64,000 nucleotides of DNA, from NCBI GenBank assembly GCA_026315105.1, contig CM048745.1:537864758-537928757 (forward strand). The letters run 5' to 3'. The translations under genes and the position numbers were made by a program. This stretch comes from Locusta migratoria (Eukaryota; Arthropoda; Insecta; Orthoptera; Acrididae). Positions 34,641 to 46,519 of the stretch are shown here, one piece after another. Within the stretch, counting starts at the first letter, position 1, and every line of letters starts with the position of its first letter. The notes below the pieces were generated by a model. The model saw only the letters and a program-made list of their open reading frames with translations. It searched no databases and was not told where the DNA came from.

Positions 34641-35025
34641 ATAGGCCACACTTTTTTTCTGTTAGTTTGGCTAGAAAGTTCATGGTGTGGCATATAACTG
34701 AGATTTTTCTCCTTGCATTATAAACTGTATATTTTAAAATGACAAAAATGAATACTGCAGGTACAAAAACTTAATACATTAGCTATTCTTGAAAGCAACT
34801 TGAATGCATAACTTCATCAGTTCTCTTTCTATTTCTTAAGATCCATGGTGTGCAAGTAATGCGAAATGTCCTCACACAGCATTGACAGTGTTTTAGCACA
34901 ATCCATTTATTATTGTTCTGTGGCACAGCCATCATAGGCAACCAAAGTTCAACACATCTATGTACTCGTAACCAAAAAGCAGATGTACAATATAGTCACA
35001 AAGACGTAACAACGAGCTGCAGCTT

Positions 35026-35966
35026 GTATCTTACCGGGTTGTATATCGTTATTTCTTGATGTTTTTGTTGATTGACACTCTCAGTAGCTACTGACTGAAA
35101 TTTCATGGGACAAAACTAATCCACTACAAATGATGTAGGCAACACGTAGTACTCCAGTTCATTGACATTTTAACAATTTATTATTAGTGCCCAATTGTCC
35201 CTATTTCTTAGCAATGTACAAGTCTACAATCTGGTAGTTACATTGAACACATCTATAATACAAATTTACACAGTTCTTGTGTGGAATACAAAAGTTCAAG
35301 GTGTACAGTGTGGCACAAATATAGATTAATCACTGTAGATATACTTTCTACACACCTAATGTTGAAGAACTGTTACCATACTGTTCAAATTAGACTTCCT
35401 AACAAAGATGTAACCACACTCGGAACTGATGTGGATTGTGCCTTAGATCACAATCAAAACAGTGCTCAATTACATGGCACGAACATTTATATCTTCGAAA
35501 CAATGATACTGGAAATTGCATATTATTAATTATGTTTATTAAATTAATTATAGTGGAAAAGTAAACAATTATATACAACTGACTATAGTAAAAAGGTAGC
35601 ATAAATAATACTGAGTTAATTCATACACATATCTCAGTTAAATTAATAGTATTTCATATCCAAATATAATTTAATAGGGGTGTCAACAATACTGCCATAA
35701 TTAATGGTAATTATACAGAAACTATGTGAAACACCATAATATCTATTTTAATATTATGAGAGAAGAATTTACTTAGTTTTATCAGAAATACTAATTAGCA
35801 TTCTATCTGAATTCCAACAATATGCCTTTGGCATTAACTAATTAATTTTTGCTAATTAAACAAACTTCTCCTTTGTCAAATAATAGAAATTGACTTAATT
35901 ACATTCATATCTATTATTATGCAACAGTGGTATTGGGAGGTTCAGTAATGCAAGCAGATGGTAATA
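35026..35966. repeat. Dispersed repeat, copy 1 (second copy at 43356-44485)
   Basis: Starts TTACCGGGTTGTA and ends ATGCAACAGTGGTATTGG... GGTAATAAATCCCA. The same order of blocks (GAAATTTCATGGG, AATAATGTAGGCAACAC-like, ACAAATTTACACAGTT, TTAAATTAATTATA, TGCAACAGTGGTATTGG) occurs at 43356-44485. No ORF with a known domain. It could be the LTR or non-autonomous form of an element not otherwise present. Confidence 0.6.
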
Positions 35967-36019
35967 AATCCCAACATGTTTCGTTACAGACAAACAACCA
36001 CAAAAATGAGAGAGAGGGA

Positions 36020-36231
36020 GATACATTTCAGCTATTGGCCATGGCCTTCTTCAGAAAATAGGAACATTCACACAATCACAACACAGACACACAAAACAGT
36101 CACACAACCATCATCTAAGGCTGCGGCATTTCAAACTTGGAGTGTGGCAGCTGGAGATGACAGTTGTGTGACTGTGTAACTGCGTGAATGTTTCTATTTT
36201 CTGAAGAAGGCCATAGCCGATAGCTGAAATG
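36020..36231. repeat. Inverted repeat with hammerhead-like motif on both arms
   Basis: Left arm 36020-36116 and right arm 36156-36231 are complementary apart from small gaps. Each arm, read 5' to 3' on its own strand, has TATTTTCTGAAGAAGGCCAT and then AGCTGAAATG. CTGAAGA lies at 36201-36207 (+) and 36048-36054 (-), GAAA at 36226-36229 (+) and 36026-36029 (-). GT-rich flanks follow, as in Penelope terminal repeats at 49.8 kb. Confidence 0.55.
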
Positions 36232-36270
36232 TTGTATGTGTCTTCTTTTGTTGTTGTGTCTGTTGCAACT

Positions 36271-36342
36271 TGCCTGTGAAAGGCAAAGGTCCCAGGTTCG
36301 AGTTCTGGTTCCACACAATTTTAATCTGCCAGGAACTTTCAA
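36271..36342 (+). repeat. tRNA-related repeat fragment
   Basis: GTGAAAGGCAAAGGTCCCAG, the B-box-like GGTTCGAG and ACACAATTTTAATCTGCCAGG match the 3' edge of the units at 14971-15570 and 51689-51905. Confidence 0.65.
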
Positions 36343-36344
36343 GA

Positions 36345-36602
36345 TAGACATTATCATTATTTTTTAGAAGAAGTAAAACCAGATGTTTTATGTATCTGTG
36401 AGCATTGGTTGACTGCAGCAGAAGGAGAATATTACAGATGTATTGAATATTTGAATATGCTAAATGCATGGCATTGAACTACTAAAATTTATGGTGACAT
36501 ATCCATGTATGCAAACAAAAATCTTAGTATAAAGGAAATAGATTTAAAAAGCTTATCTACAGACTTGGATCACGAATGGCTTCACTAGTATTAACAAATA
36601 CT
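36345..36602 (+). mobile_element. LINE-A, endonuclease part 1 (first of four pieces)
   Basis: Reads EEVKPDVLCICEHWLTA, the start of a jockey-type endonuclease (PDVLxxxEHWL), then GDISMYANKNLSIKEIDL. It stops at 36602 where another LINE begins. The next part of the same domain is at 37720. Confidence 0.65.
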
Positions 36603-37719
36603 GATCTCACATGATGTGATGAGTGCTATTGACAAAGGCTGTTAAACAAAATCCATTTTTCTAGATTTCTGGAAGGCTTTCAAGACTGTACCTCAGAAGT
36701 GTCTTCTATCAAATTGCATGCTTAATGAATATCACCATAATTATGCAACTGGATTTGTGTTTTCCTCTCAGAGAGGACACAGAATGTTGTAGTTGATGGA
36801 AAGTCATTGAGCAGAACGTGACATCTAGCATTCCTCAGGGAAGTGTTATAGGGCCACTTATTGTTCCTTATTTACATAAAAGATTTAGGAGACATTCTGA
36901 GTAGCTCCCTTAGACTGTGTGCAGATGATGCTATCACTTATTGGTTCATAAAGTCACCAGAAGATCAAAAGCAACTGCAAAATGATTTAGATAAGATATC
37001 AGCATGGTGGAAACAATTGTAATTGACCCTTAATAATGAAAAGTGTGAAGTCATCCATCTGACCACTAAAAGAAGCCTGTTGAACTTCATTTAAATGATA
37101 AATCAATCAAAACTACAGGCCGTAAATTCAACTAAATACCTAAGAGTAACAATAACAAACAACTTAAATTGGAAAGAACACACACAAAATTTTGCAGGGA
37201 AAGTGAATCAAAGACAACATTTTGTTGGCAGAGCACTTAGAACATGCAACAGTTCTACTAAAGAAATAGCCTACACAAAACTTGTACTTTCTATTTTGGA
37301 GTATTGCTGTACATTATGAGATCCCCACAAGTTGATATTGACAGACGATTTAGAGAAAGTACTGAGAAGGGAATCTTGTTTTGTATTATTGCAATATAGG
37401 CGAGAGAATGTCCCGGGAATGATGCACGAGTTGGGGTGGAAATCATTAAAAGAAAGGCATTACTTGTTGTGATGACATCTGTTTGTGAAATTTGTTTCAC
37501 TAACTTTCTCTTCTTGATGCGAACATATTTTGTTAGCAGCCACATACATAGGAAGATATGATAATCAAAATTAAATAAGAGAAATCAGATCAAAAATGGA
37601 ACTATTTAGGTGTTTCTTTTTTCTGCAAGCTATTAGAGAATGGAACTTCATAAAAGCAGTTCAATGATCCCTCTGCCATGCATTTCAATTTGACTTGCAG
37701 AGTATTTATGCAGATGTAG
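36603..37719 (+). mobile_element. LINE-B, 5'-truncated RT fragment inserted in LINE-A
   Basis: Decayed RT: FLDFWKAFKTVPQKCLLSNC, IPQGSVIGPL-like and LRLCADDAI codons at 36820-36935, then the open piece 37095-37319 with NSTKYLRVTITNNLNWKEH and VLSILEYCC. It ends WNFIKAVQ and a tail GCAGATGTAGAT. A tail of GATGTA units is expected for this LINE type. Several stops; dead. Confidence 0.7.
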
Positions 37720-37931
37720 ATCTCTGTATACCATTCACTAGATGGTAAATTTGAAAAAAATATTGCACAAATTGAGAACTGTTTGTCTTACCTAACACAC
37801 CTAAAATCTAAAATTGTATTGTGTGGTGACTTTAAAATACATATAGGTGATAGAAGTATCAAAGAGAGAGTCTTCATGAACATAATAAACAGTTATGGAG
37901 TAGTTGTTGCGAACTGATTCCCACCAAGAGG
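37720..37931 (+). mobile_element. LINE-A, endonuclease part 2
   Basis: ISVYHSLDGKFEKNIAQIE and SKIVLCGDFKIHIGD are the middle motifs of the endonuclease domain (ISIYRxPxGxF and IxxGDFN). Frame and order continue from the piece ending at 36602. It stops at 37931 at the 3' end of a reverse-strand LINE. Confidence 0.65.
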
Positions 37932-38056
37932 TGATTAGATTAGATGGTTCATTCCATAGATCCATGTTGAGGAGATCCTCATGGATGTGGAACATGTCAC
38001 TTTATTATTTTTTTTTTTATTTTTTTTTTTTTTAATAAGTTGATAATATAATAATT
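37932..38056 (-). mobile_element. 3' tail of a reverse-strand LINE
   Basis: Starts GATTAGATTAGATGG; read on the - strand the sequence is TGACATGTTCCACATCC, ATGAGGATC and CCATCTAATCTAATC, a LINE-like 3' terminus. A T-rich run at 38004-38032 is A-rich on that strand. It may belong to LINE-C or LINE-D; I cannot decide. Confidence 0.45.
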
Positions 38057-38367
38057 GCGCCTTGGTTGCACAGTGGTAGAGTGGCAGACTACAAATCCTA
38101 AGGTTACGGGTTCGATCCCCACCGGGTCCTAGGATTTATATCTGTCACTTTCCACTTCTTTCACTTCTGGCAGTGTTGGTGATGTGAAAAATACTGAGTA
38201 GCACCATGGTTCGGAACCCACGTTAAACTGTAGGTCCCCCTATAACGGACTGGGTAAGTCAGTTCGAAGGTTGGAGGAAGGCAACGGCATACCACCTCCA
38301 AACAGGACCATGCCCAGTAAAGCACTGTGGTGTTCAAACCAATCTTCGGATTGTTGACTGCTTTACC
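38057..38367 (+). mobile_element. tRNA-derived SINE with intact pol III boxes
   Basis: Head GCGCCTTGGTTGCACAGTGG (A-box-like) and GGGTTCGATCCCCACC (B box) as in a tRNA gene. The body has TAGCACCATGGTTCGGAA, AAGTCAGTTCGAAGGTTGG and AACAGGACCATGCC, and ends TTGACTGCTTTACC. A truncated relative sits at 11961-12222. It is not a functional tRNA: the arms do not pair and a 240-base body follows. Confidence 0.75.
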
Positions 38368-38399
38368 TTTTTTAATTTAATAATACTAATACAGGTACA

Positions 38400-41395
38400 T
38401 ACATGTTTTACAAACTGATAATAAAAATAATACTAATAGTGTGAATACAGATAAATGCATCATTTGGTTCTATTTAAGAATTCATCAGTGGAGTAGAAGG
38501 AGTTGGCCACTAGAAAGTCTTTTAGCACATGAGGAGCTGTTCCATATTCTGTCTCTCTCCACAGTTACATCTGACATTGCTTTCATAGATGATTCCCCAT
38601 TTCACTAGGTTCATCTTTACAGGGTGACTCCTGTTCTGAGATGGTTCAGAGGCTTCCAGCTTCTCCAGTCCAAGTGATAGCCTGGTGGGGGTTTCTGTGT
38701 TAGTGGATATTTGTCTGGTGGTTCCAAGGCGACAGACCTCAGAAAACTTCTTCAGGATTTCAGCCTCCTCAGTGGCTCTGGTGGTTCAAAGAGAGGGTGT
38801 CTATCATTGAATGCTTGCCTAAATTTTTCAGTATGTTCTATAGCAAGTCATTGAGTTGCAGGTGCTTCACAACCAGCCGCTTTATAGAGTTGTCCCAGTG
38901 GCGTTGCCTTTAAACAGCCAGTCATAAGTCTACATGTTTCATTGAGGGCGATGTTCATCTCTTTTGCATGTGCAGTTCTGTTCCACACTGGGCTTGCATA
39001 CTCAGCTCCCCTTTTACTTCCTATCAGCTTCTTCAGAAGTTGATTCCTGGTCGCTGTTTTTTGTCGGGTCTTTTGACAATGAGACTTGTATCTTAGAGAT
39101 CGGTCGAGTATTACCCCAAGGTACTTTGGCTGTGCTGTGTGTTCGATAGAGAAACCATCCAATTAATTTGTAGTTTCCTCCTGGCTTCCTTAGACTTTAA
39201 ATGGAAGGCACATGCCTGGGTCTTTGCAGGGTTGGGCTTCAATGAATTTTCCTTGTAGTGACTGACATCTGCGACAAGGCATTTTGGAATCTCTCTTTGA
39301 CTGCTGGAACCTTTTGACCTAAGCTGCTATGGCCAAGTCATCAGCATAAAGGAAGTGCTTTGTATCACTAGGAGTAGGTTGTTTGTTTGTGTAAATGTTG
39401 AACAGCAATGGGGACAGAACACTGCCTTGCAGAAGGCCATACTTTTGTGTTCACCACCTGCTCTTCTTTCTCTCTAAGATTACATGAAATCTCCTGTTTT
39501 GTAGGAGGGATTCGATTACTTTGGTGAGCTCATAGTCTTTGGTAATATTGTATACCTTTGCAAGAAGAGTTCTTTGGTTTATGGTGACATAAGCCACTGA
39601 TAAGTCTACAAAGATGACTCCAATGATGTTCTTCTTCTCAAAGCCTCTCTCTATGTGTTCTGTCAGCGCCAGTACCTGCCCTGTACATGATCTGGGTGGA
39701 AACTTCCTTTGTTCTGGAATTAGTTTTCTGTCCACATAGTTCTGAATGTTATTAAGTATTAGTTGCTCATAAATTTTGAATAGATGGCATAAAAGAGAGA
39801 TGGGTCTGTAGCTGCAGGCAAGATTAGGATCTTTGCTAGGTTTCAGTAATGCAATGACTTTTGATTTTCTCCAGGACTTTGGTTTTTGTTTAGTTGAGTA
39901 GTACCTATTTATTAGTTGTAGGATCCACTGTTTTGTTTTTTCTCCAAAGTGCTTTATCTGTTCTGTGCAGATATCATCCACTCTGGCTGCCTTTCCAGTT
40001 ATCAGGGATCAGATGTCGAGATCCTTGATTCCGAAAGGTGTATCAACAAGTGAGACTTCACTTTCCAGGTTTCTGTGGGTCTTATTTGATTTGGGTTTTG
40101 TGCCAGTTTTTCCACTGATCAGCAACTGATGGGCGATCTGATCAGCAGTGGTATTACTGGCTTGTTTAGGTGCTATAGGATCTGCACTAAGTTTCTTCAT
40201 GATATTCCAAGCCATCTTACTACTATGAGTCATGTCCAACCTTTCAATTGTCTCAACCCATTTTTCTTTTCGAGTGCGAGTTAGCTCTTTGAGTAGTAGG
40301 TTACCAATTTCTTCTGTTTCATTGCTGAAAGGGTGTTTCTAATACATTTCATTAAACTGGTCCAGAAGCCCTTTAGATTCCCCAGATAAGCCTGGGATAT
40401 ATTGTTGTCGGCATCGTCTTGGTATTGTTATCCTGGAGATGTACTTAACAATGAAACATTCATAGTTTCCTGGAATGGGTTCCAATTAATCAATTCATTG
40501 TTCAGACTACTGGTAAAATCAGTCCAGCTTGCCTTCTGAAAGTTGAAACATGTTCTGAAAGGTATCGTCTGCTGTCTTATGTGTGTGTAGACATTCAGGC
40601 CAACTGGTCTATGCTGTGTCTTTGGGAGTGGGTTATAAACTGTCTTGATGCTTCTTGGCTTCATATTAGCAATGCTGAAGCAGATATCTAGATTAGTGCC
40701 TCGTTTCCAAATTTTACTGTAAAATGATTATGGCAGTTTTGGGTCATGAAAAAGTGTAAAATTATTAGCATCTGCCCATTCCTCTACAAGACTTCTATTG
40801 ATGTTAGTGTCTTCATATCCCCATGAAGTGCTATGGCTGTTAAAATCACCCAGGATGAAGCAGTTTTTTTGGTTCTTAAAATTATGTGATTAATTAAATA
40901 TGAATTTCTGGCTAGGCTGCTTGATCACCCTTGTTTTCATGCATTGTCCAGTTTCCACTGTTAGAATTTCTAAATTGTCTATATTTGTTGAGCCCACTGA
41001 TGTTATAATTTGGTCTGGTTTGACAAAGATTGCACTACCATATTTTTTGTGTGGTACCTCAATTACAAGTTTCATTCCTGGAATGTTTGGATGAGGTGAA
41101 TTGGTGTCTATGGGTCTTCTCAATGAACAGAATATGACATTTGATTTTCTGCACATTTCTGAGAGCAGCTACTGCTTATTGTTGGTCAAGTCCTCAATGT
41201 TTATGCTTACTAGCGTCAGAGTTGGCTCTGATAAGAGCCTTTCCTTGTTTGGGGGCATTTTATGTATATTCAATTGTATTGGATTTGGTGGTTGAAGGAT
41301 TGGCCATCCCTGATGAGGTGTTTCCCGGGGGCTGCCAGCAGTATGTAGTGGATTTACTGCTCACATGGAGGCTCCTTCCATAACAAATTTCATTA
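38400..41395 (-). mobile_element. LINE-C, reverse strand, nearly full RT ORF but broken
   Basis: Pieces in order on the - strand: endonuclease start TLVSINIEDLTNNKQ and CRKSNVIFC (about 41215-41080); NMKPRSIKTVYNPLPKTQHR near 40660; linker near 40240-40010; RT from 39981 (SWRKSKVIALLKPSKDPNLA, SYRPISLLCHLFKIYEQLI, VIFVDLSVAYVT); then PKYLGVILDRSL and GAEYASPVWNR near 39130-38980; and a C-terminus with YSTDEF-like codons near 38490. Many stops and shifts. Jockey/CR1-type by motif order. Confidence 0.7.
39451..39981 (-). pseudogene. LINE-C reverse transcriptase core fragment
   Basis: Longest open piece of LINE-C, 176 codons. It has the fingers motifs (KVIALLKPSKDP, YRPISLL) and a damaged palm motif A region (FVDLSVAYVTI where FDxxKAFDxV is usual). 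The YADD part is lost to frame breaks further on. Confidence 0.7.
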
Positions 41396-42755
41396 AGGAA
41401 TAAATATACTGAGAATCAGTAGTTAATATACCCAGTTCTTTGAAGAGGCTTCTGCAGGATTTATGACACAAATAATACATATCACATGCTTTTGGACTCT
41501 GAAAACTTTTGATTGACTTGAAGAATTACCCCAAAATATTATACCATATGACATTATGGTTGAAAGTAAGCATAGTATGCAAGCTTTTTTATTTTTATGT
41601 CTCCTATGTCTGATACCATTTGCATTGCAAATACAGATTTGTTAAGCCATTTCTGCAGTTCTGTGATGTGCTCCTCCCAACTGAATTTATTATCAAACTG
41701 TAACCCCAAGAATTTTATACTGGCAACCTCTTCTATCTGCTCTTCTTCATACTTTATGCATATACTGGATGGGTATCTCTTACATGTTCTGAACTGCATG
41801 TAATGAGTCTTTTCAAAGTTTAATGTCAATAAGTTGGCTTTAAACCATTTATTAATGTTAACAGAAATATCATTAGCAGATCTTTCCAGAACTATGCTCA
41901 ACATGCTATTTATTGCAATACTTGTATCAAAACGAACTCTGCTTCTGCCAGTGTAACTGATGAGAGATCACTAATATACACAAGAAAAAGCAATGGCCCT
42001 AAGATGGATTCTTGTGGGACACCACATGTAATTTCTTTCCAATCTGATGATGACTGTTGGCTGAATTCACTAGTCCCTTGCACTGATACTCTTTGTTTCC
42101 TGTTAGCAAGGTATGACTTGAACCATTTTGCAGCAATTCCTGCGACACCATAGAATTCTAATTTACTTAAAATGATGCTATGGTTCACACAATCAAATGC
42201 CTTTGATAAATCACAGAAAATACCTGCTGTTTGTAATTTATTGTCTAATGAATTAAGTACATTCTCACTGTGTGTAAATAGCCCCCTAGACATTGGAACC
42301 TTTCAGAAATCCAAACTGTGTTCTAGACAATATGTTATTTGAAGTTAGGTGGCTTGTACATTACCTTTTCAAGAATTTTTGAGAATGCCAGTAAAAGTGA
42401 AATGTCTGTAGTTTGATGGTATATCTTTATCTCCTTTCTTGAGCAGAGGTTTAATATCCACATATTTTAACCAATCAGGAAATGTTCTAGTTATAATAGA
42501 CTGGTTACACAAATAACTTAATTATGCCAAATTCACAAGAACACACTTTATTTAACTTCGTTGATATTTTATCGTAACCACTAGAGTGCTTTGTTTTTAA
42601 AGATGTTATTATGGAAGTTATATCTTGTGGTGAAGTGAGTGACATAGTCATGTTCTTGTAGATATTTGTAAATGCTAGGTTCACATATTCAAGGGCATTA
42701 TTTACTACCCCTGACAATCCCATACTATCAGTAACAGATATTATGCCTGTCTAAA
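41396..42755 (-). mobile_element. LINE-D, reverse strand, 5'-truncated RT fragment
   Basis: On the - strand: linker LTSPQDITSIITSLKTKHSSGYDKIS (42723-42505), RT motifs GIFCDLSKAFDCVNHSIILSK and KEITCGVPQESILGPLLFL (42293-41910), then SVNINKWFKANLLTLNFEKT and ASIKFLGLQFDNKFSWEEH (41904-41554), and a terminal NPAEA..ELGILT-like stretch near 41440. CR1/jockey-like. The frame breaks between the two main pieces just where the ADD motif should be. Confidence 0.72.
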
Positions 42756-43355
42756 TACAGTTATCACCAATCTGGGATTATAATATCAGTATAGGTGAAA
42801 CAAAGATTGCAGACTACAGTTCATTGACAATGGAAATCATTGTAAATGGTAACAGTAAACCACAACCAAACACATGTCACTCAAGCTACACATTCAGTAG
42901 AAGGGTTATCAAAGAAGAAATGTTCCAAACATTAAAAACAAACTTTGAGTGTTTGTTTCCAATAATCACCAAGAAAAATCCTGCAGGCAACCTTAAAGAC
43001 AGGGACAGGAAAGATGTGGTATACTTCTGATATAGACAGATTAAAAGGCATTGTAGTAATGTCCAGGGACCTTATGAATACAGGTAAAGATCTTCCAACT
43101 AAAGACCTGCTTCACTGTAACTTCCCAAGAACTAAAAAAATCTACAGAAAGCAAGTGGACGAGGCAAAAAAGAAATATAATGATGAGTTCACGAAAGAGG
43201 CCCCCAATAACTGTGAAGCAGCTTGGAATCTGGTAAATGAGGAAGAAGCCTACCTCTGCCTTAAATTCTTAAATTCCTGTAATCCTGATGCTTTCAATGA
43301 ATACTTTATTAGGATAGTGAACAATATTGTCAGTGAAATCCCAGACTCTTCTAAC
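42756..43355 (+). mobile_element. LINE-A, end of endonuclease and linker (third piece)
   Basis: WDYNISIGETKIADYSSLT reads as the end of the endonuclease domain, continuing the part that stops at 37931. Then comes the linker typical of such ORFs: CNFPRTKKIYRKQVDEAKKK, APNNCEAAWNLVNEE, NPDAFNEYFIRIVNNIVSEI. It is cut at about 43355 by dispersed repeat copy 2. Confidence 0.6.
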
Positions 43356-44485
43356 TTACCGGGTCGTAGATCACTGGTTCTTGTTGTTCTCGTTGATCGT
43401 TGCTCTCGGTAGTGGCTGGCTGAAATTTCATGGGGCAAAACTAATCTGCTGCAAATAATGTAGGCAACACACAGAATTGCAGTTCTTTTACACTTTTAAT
43501 GATTCATTATTCCCCAGTTGTCCCCATTTATGGCCAGCATATAAGTCTCATTAATTACAATCACTACAACCCAGTAGTTACATTCCACATGTCAATAACA
43601 CAAATTTACACAGTTGGTGTGTGGTATACAAAAGTCCTAGGTATACAGTGTGCCAAAGAAGAATTTAGCTTTTAATCATAATGGTAGAAACACTTTCCAC
43701 ATGACTAACACTGATGAACTTTTACATAAATGTTCAAAATTAAAGTTCAAAGTTACATGGGTTGTGCCCCAGATACATCATGAAATAAGACTACCTACTG
43801 ACGTGGATTATACCTCCGATCAAGGATGAAACAATACTCCAAATAATACCTGGAACTGGCATGGATTGTGCTTCTTAACAAAGATGTAACAAGACTCCAT
43901 TACACGGCATGAAAACATAATATTTATGTATTCCATAAAATGATACTGGAAACTGTTTATTGTTAATTATGTTCATTAAATTAATTATAATGGGAAAGTA
44001 AACAATTACATACAACTGCCTACAGTAAAAAGGTAGTGTAAATAATACTGAGTTAAGTGGTATACAAATCTCTGTTAAATTAATAGTGTTTGATTTATAT
44101 ATTTAATAAAATAGGTTTGTTAACAGTACTTTCATAATTAACAGTAATTATATGGGAACTAATGAGGGCAAAGCTTTCCTAACATTAATAGTGAAACATA
44201 ATAATAACTACTTTAATGTTATGACAGAAGAAATTACTTAGTTTCATCAGAAATACCAATTAGCATACCATCTGAACTCCAACAATATACCTCTACTAAT
44301 TAACATTTGCTAATTAAACAAACTTCTGTGACACCAAATAATAGAAAATAACTTCAGCTAGTCATGTTAAAAAAATAATAACAAAAGTTTTGGAAGAGAA
44401 AATGATAAGACTAATTACATTCATATGTATTATTATGCAACAGTGGTATTGGAGGGGTCCATAATGCAAGCAGGTGGGAATAAAT
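43356..44485. repeat. Dispersed repeat, copy 2 (first copy at 35026-35966)
   Basis: Begins TTACCGGGTCGTAG and ends GCAACAGTGGTATTGG...GGGAATAAATCGCAT. ACTTA precedes the first shared CCGGG and also follows the right end, a possible 5-bp target duplication. About 190 bases longer than copy 1 because of indels. No ORF. Confidence 0.6.
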
Positions 44486-45430
44486 CGCATACTTAATAGT
44501 CACAAGTGTTACACAAAAAAAAGCTGTAGCAGTATTACAAAATGAAAGGAAGTGCACCCTAAGGACATAAAAATAGTGACTTTATATAAGCTTTCAGAAA
44601 GTGCAGATATCTATGAAAGAAAGGTTCATCAAAAATAAAGTGAAAATGAATGACGGAACAACACATTATCTTATATGTAGCCTTAGCAATGTTGGATGTC
44701 ATGACAGTATGGAGGATGTCAAACTTCTACGCTTCATGATTGATGACAAACTCACACTGAATGAACACACACTGTATATGTGCTCCAGACTGTCCGATGT
44801 AATATACCCTCTGAGAAGGTTAATAGGTGTGCTAACTGACCAATACCTCATAACAGTGTATTATGCACTATTTCATAGCCATATTAATTATGGCCTATTG
44901 GGGACATTCTGCAGGTTGCAAAGATGTGTTAATGTTACATTAAAGGCTGTCAGAATAATTACATCAAGCAAAAAAATTGGAACACCTCAAGCCTATATTC
45001 ACCCAGTTAGGTAGTGTGACAATCTTCAGCTAGTATGTTTTTATGCCTTGTCAGCACAAAAGAAAATGAAGGGGACTTCAGCAGGAGGCAAGATATGCAT
45101 AATCATGACACCCATAACAAGAGGAGCATTGAAGTATCAAGCTGTCATCTGACTGAAACACAAGTCAGATATCCGATAGTTGTCTTAAAAATGTTTAATT
45201 CGCTGCCTAAAGAAGTGCAATTCCTGCCATCATTCAAAAGGGAAATTGCACAGGACCAGAAAGAGTGTCCGTTATACTAGTTTACAAATTTTTCAATTGT
45301 GACAAATGTGGCGGGACAAAATAATGTTTATGTTTTATATGTCCACATTGTAAACATTTCTCTTTTTTTTCTATATGTATGTACGTAATTTTGACGCAGT
45401 CTGTCCAGTCATGATCGGTAAACACCAAAG
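44486..45430 (+). mobile_element. LINE-A or relative, RT C-terminal region (fourth piece)
   Basis: VKLLRFMIDDKLTLNEHT, then SDVIYPLRRLIGVLTDQYLI, YYALFHSHINYGLL and, in a second open piece, ALKMFNSLPKEVQFLPSFK-like codons (45185-45240) form the C-terminal part of a jockey-like RT ORF. The RT core between the linker (ending 43355) and this piece is absent, so LINE-A also had an internal deletion, or two copies are joined. Confidence 0.55.
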
Positions 45431-45442
45431 ATTTAGTAATTT

Positions 45443-45446
<4 letters not shown>

Positions 45447-45493
<47 letters not shown>
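45447..45493. repeat. (GA)n microsatellite
   Basis: Uninterrupted AG dinucleotides over about 46 bases. Confidence 0.9.
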
Positions 45494-45495
<2 letters not shown>

Positions 45496-46009
45496 TTTTA
45501 AAAAAAAGTAATATATTCACACGTGCCCTATATTCATGAAAATACAGTATTTATATAAGAATCTCAATGAGAATATATTTCTTAATGTATGCTCATAACT
45601 GAAGAAGTAAAGATAATTGTTAATGACAATAACAAGTTAGATATATTAGGGATGCTACAAGCTGGCCCAAGCAGAAGACATACACAGAAAGGCAGATCAG
45701 GATTTAATGTCCTGTCAACAGCATGGTCATTAAAGACAGGAGACATACATTTCTGCACTCTACAAAGATCAAAAGAAGTGCTCCTTACACACAAACATTT
45801 AAAAATCTTAGTTCTTAACTGCTGAATTATTTGTGCCAGAGATCAAAGTGCTCCTAAAATGCAATGAAGCTTACATAATACAGTGTACTGAAACCTACAG
45901 GGTGTCAAGTGAAGGAGTCCCTGATTTCAAATTTAAATACCTCAAATGGTTATAGATAGAGGTGTAGGAATGCCAGAATAGCTAGAATGGAAATAAAATG
46001 AGGCCTTCG
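45494..46009. other. Between repeats, nothing recognised
   Basis: AT-rich; a short open frame at 45589-45825 has no recognisable content. Confidence 0.35.
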
Positions 46010-46395
46010 CAGACAGTAACTACCCCACAGACCTGGCCCACAAACAGGTCTCCCATGCCATATCCCCACACATCCCAAATCCTCCCTCTAACACTAATAA
46101 CTGTCCACAACAGAACACTCCCCTTGTCACCCAGTACTACTCTGGACTCAAACAACTAAATTGCATTCGTTGCTAAGGTTTTGATTTTCTGTTCTCATAC
46201 CCAGAAATTAGACACATACTTCCCACCATTCATAAAGTGGTGTTCTGTTGCCCACCCAACCGCCATAACATCCTTGTCCATCCTATGCCACCCCAAAACT
46301 CAGCCCACTGCCACAAGGATCAGATCACTGTGGAAGACCACACTGCAAGACCTGTCCAATCCACCCACCCAGCACTTCCTATTAATAATCTATGC
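46010..46395 (+). mobile_element. Penelope-like element fragment
   Basis: C-rich. CACCCAGTACTACTCTGGAC, CATAAAGTGGTGTTCTG and CATAACATCCTTGTCCATCC correspond in order to the segment at 46945-47110 of the next copy (RFILHDILPTP, NLLVHP on translation). It covers only the region between the RT and GIY-YIG domains. Confidence 0.55.
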
Positions 46396-46519
46396 TTAAA
46401 TAGTTTTATATTGTTTTCAGTCCAGGTTCTGTATACACATCTGTTTGTTAAAACTTGATAACTTAAAACAAGTTAAAAAAATATTTTTGCTAATATAAAT
46501 TTATAGCTTAGAGAATATC

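Noticed and set aside
38057..38130. tRNA gene
   Set aside because: A and B boxes are present but arms do not pair and a SINE body follows; a second copy exists elsewhere without the head.
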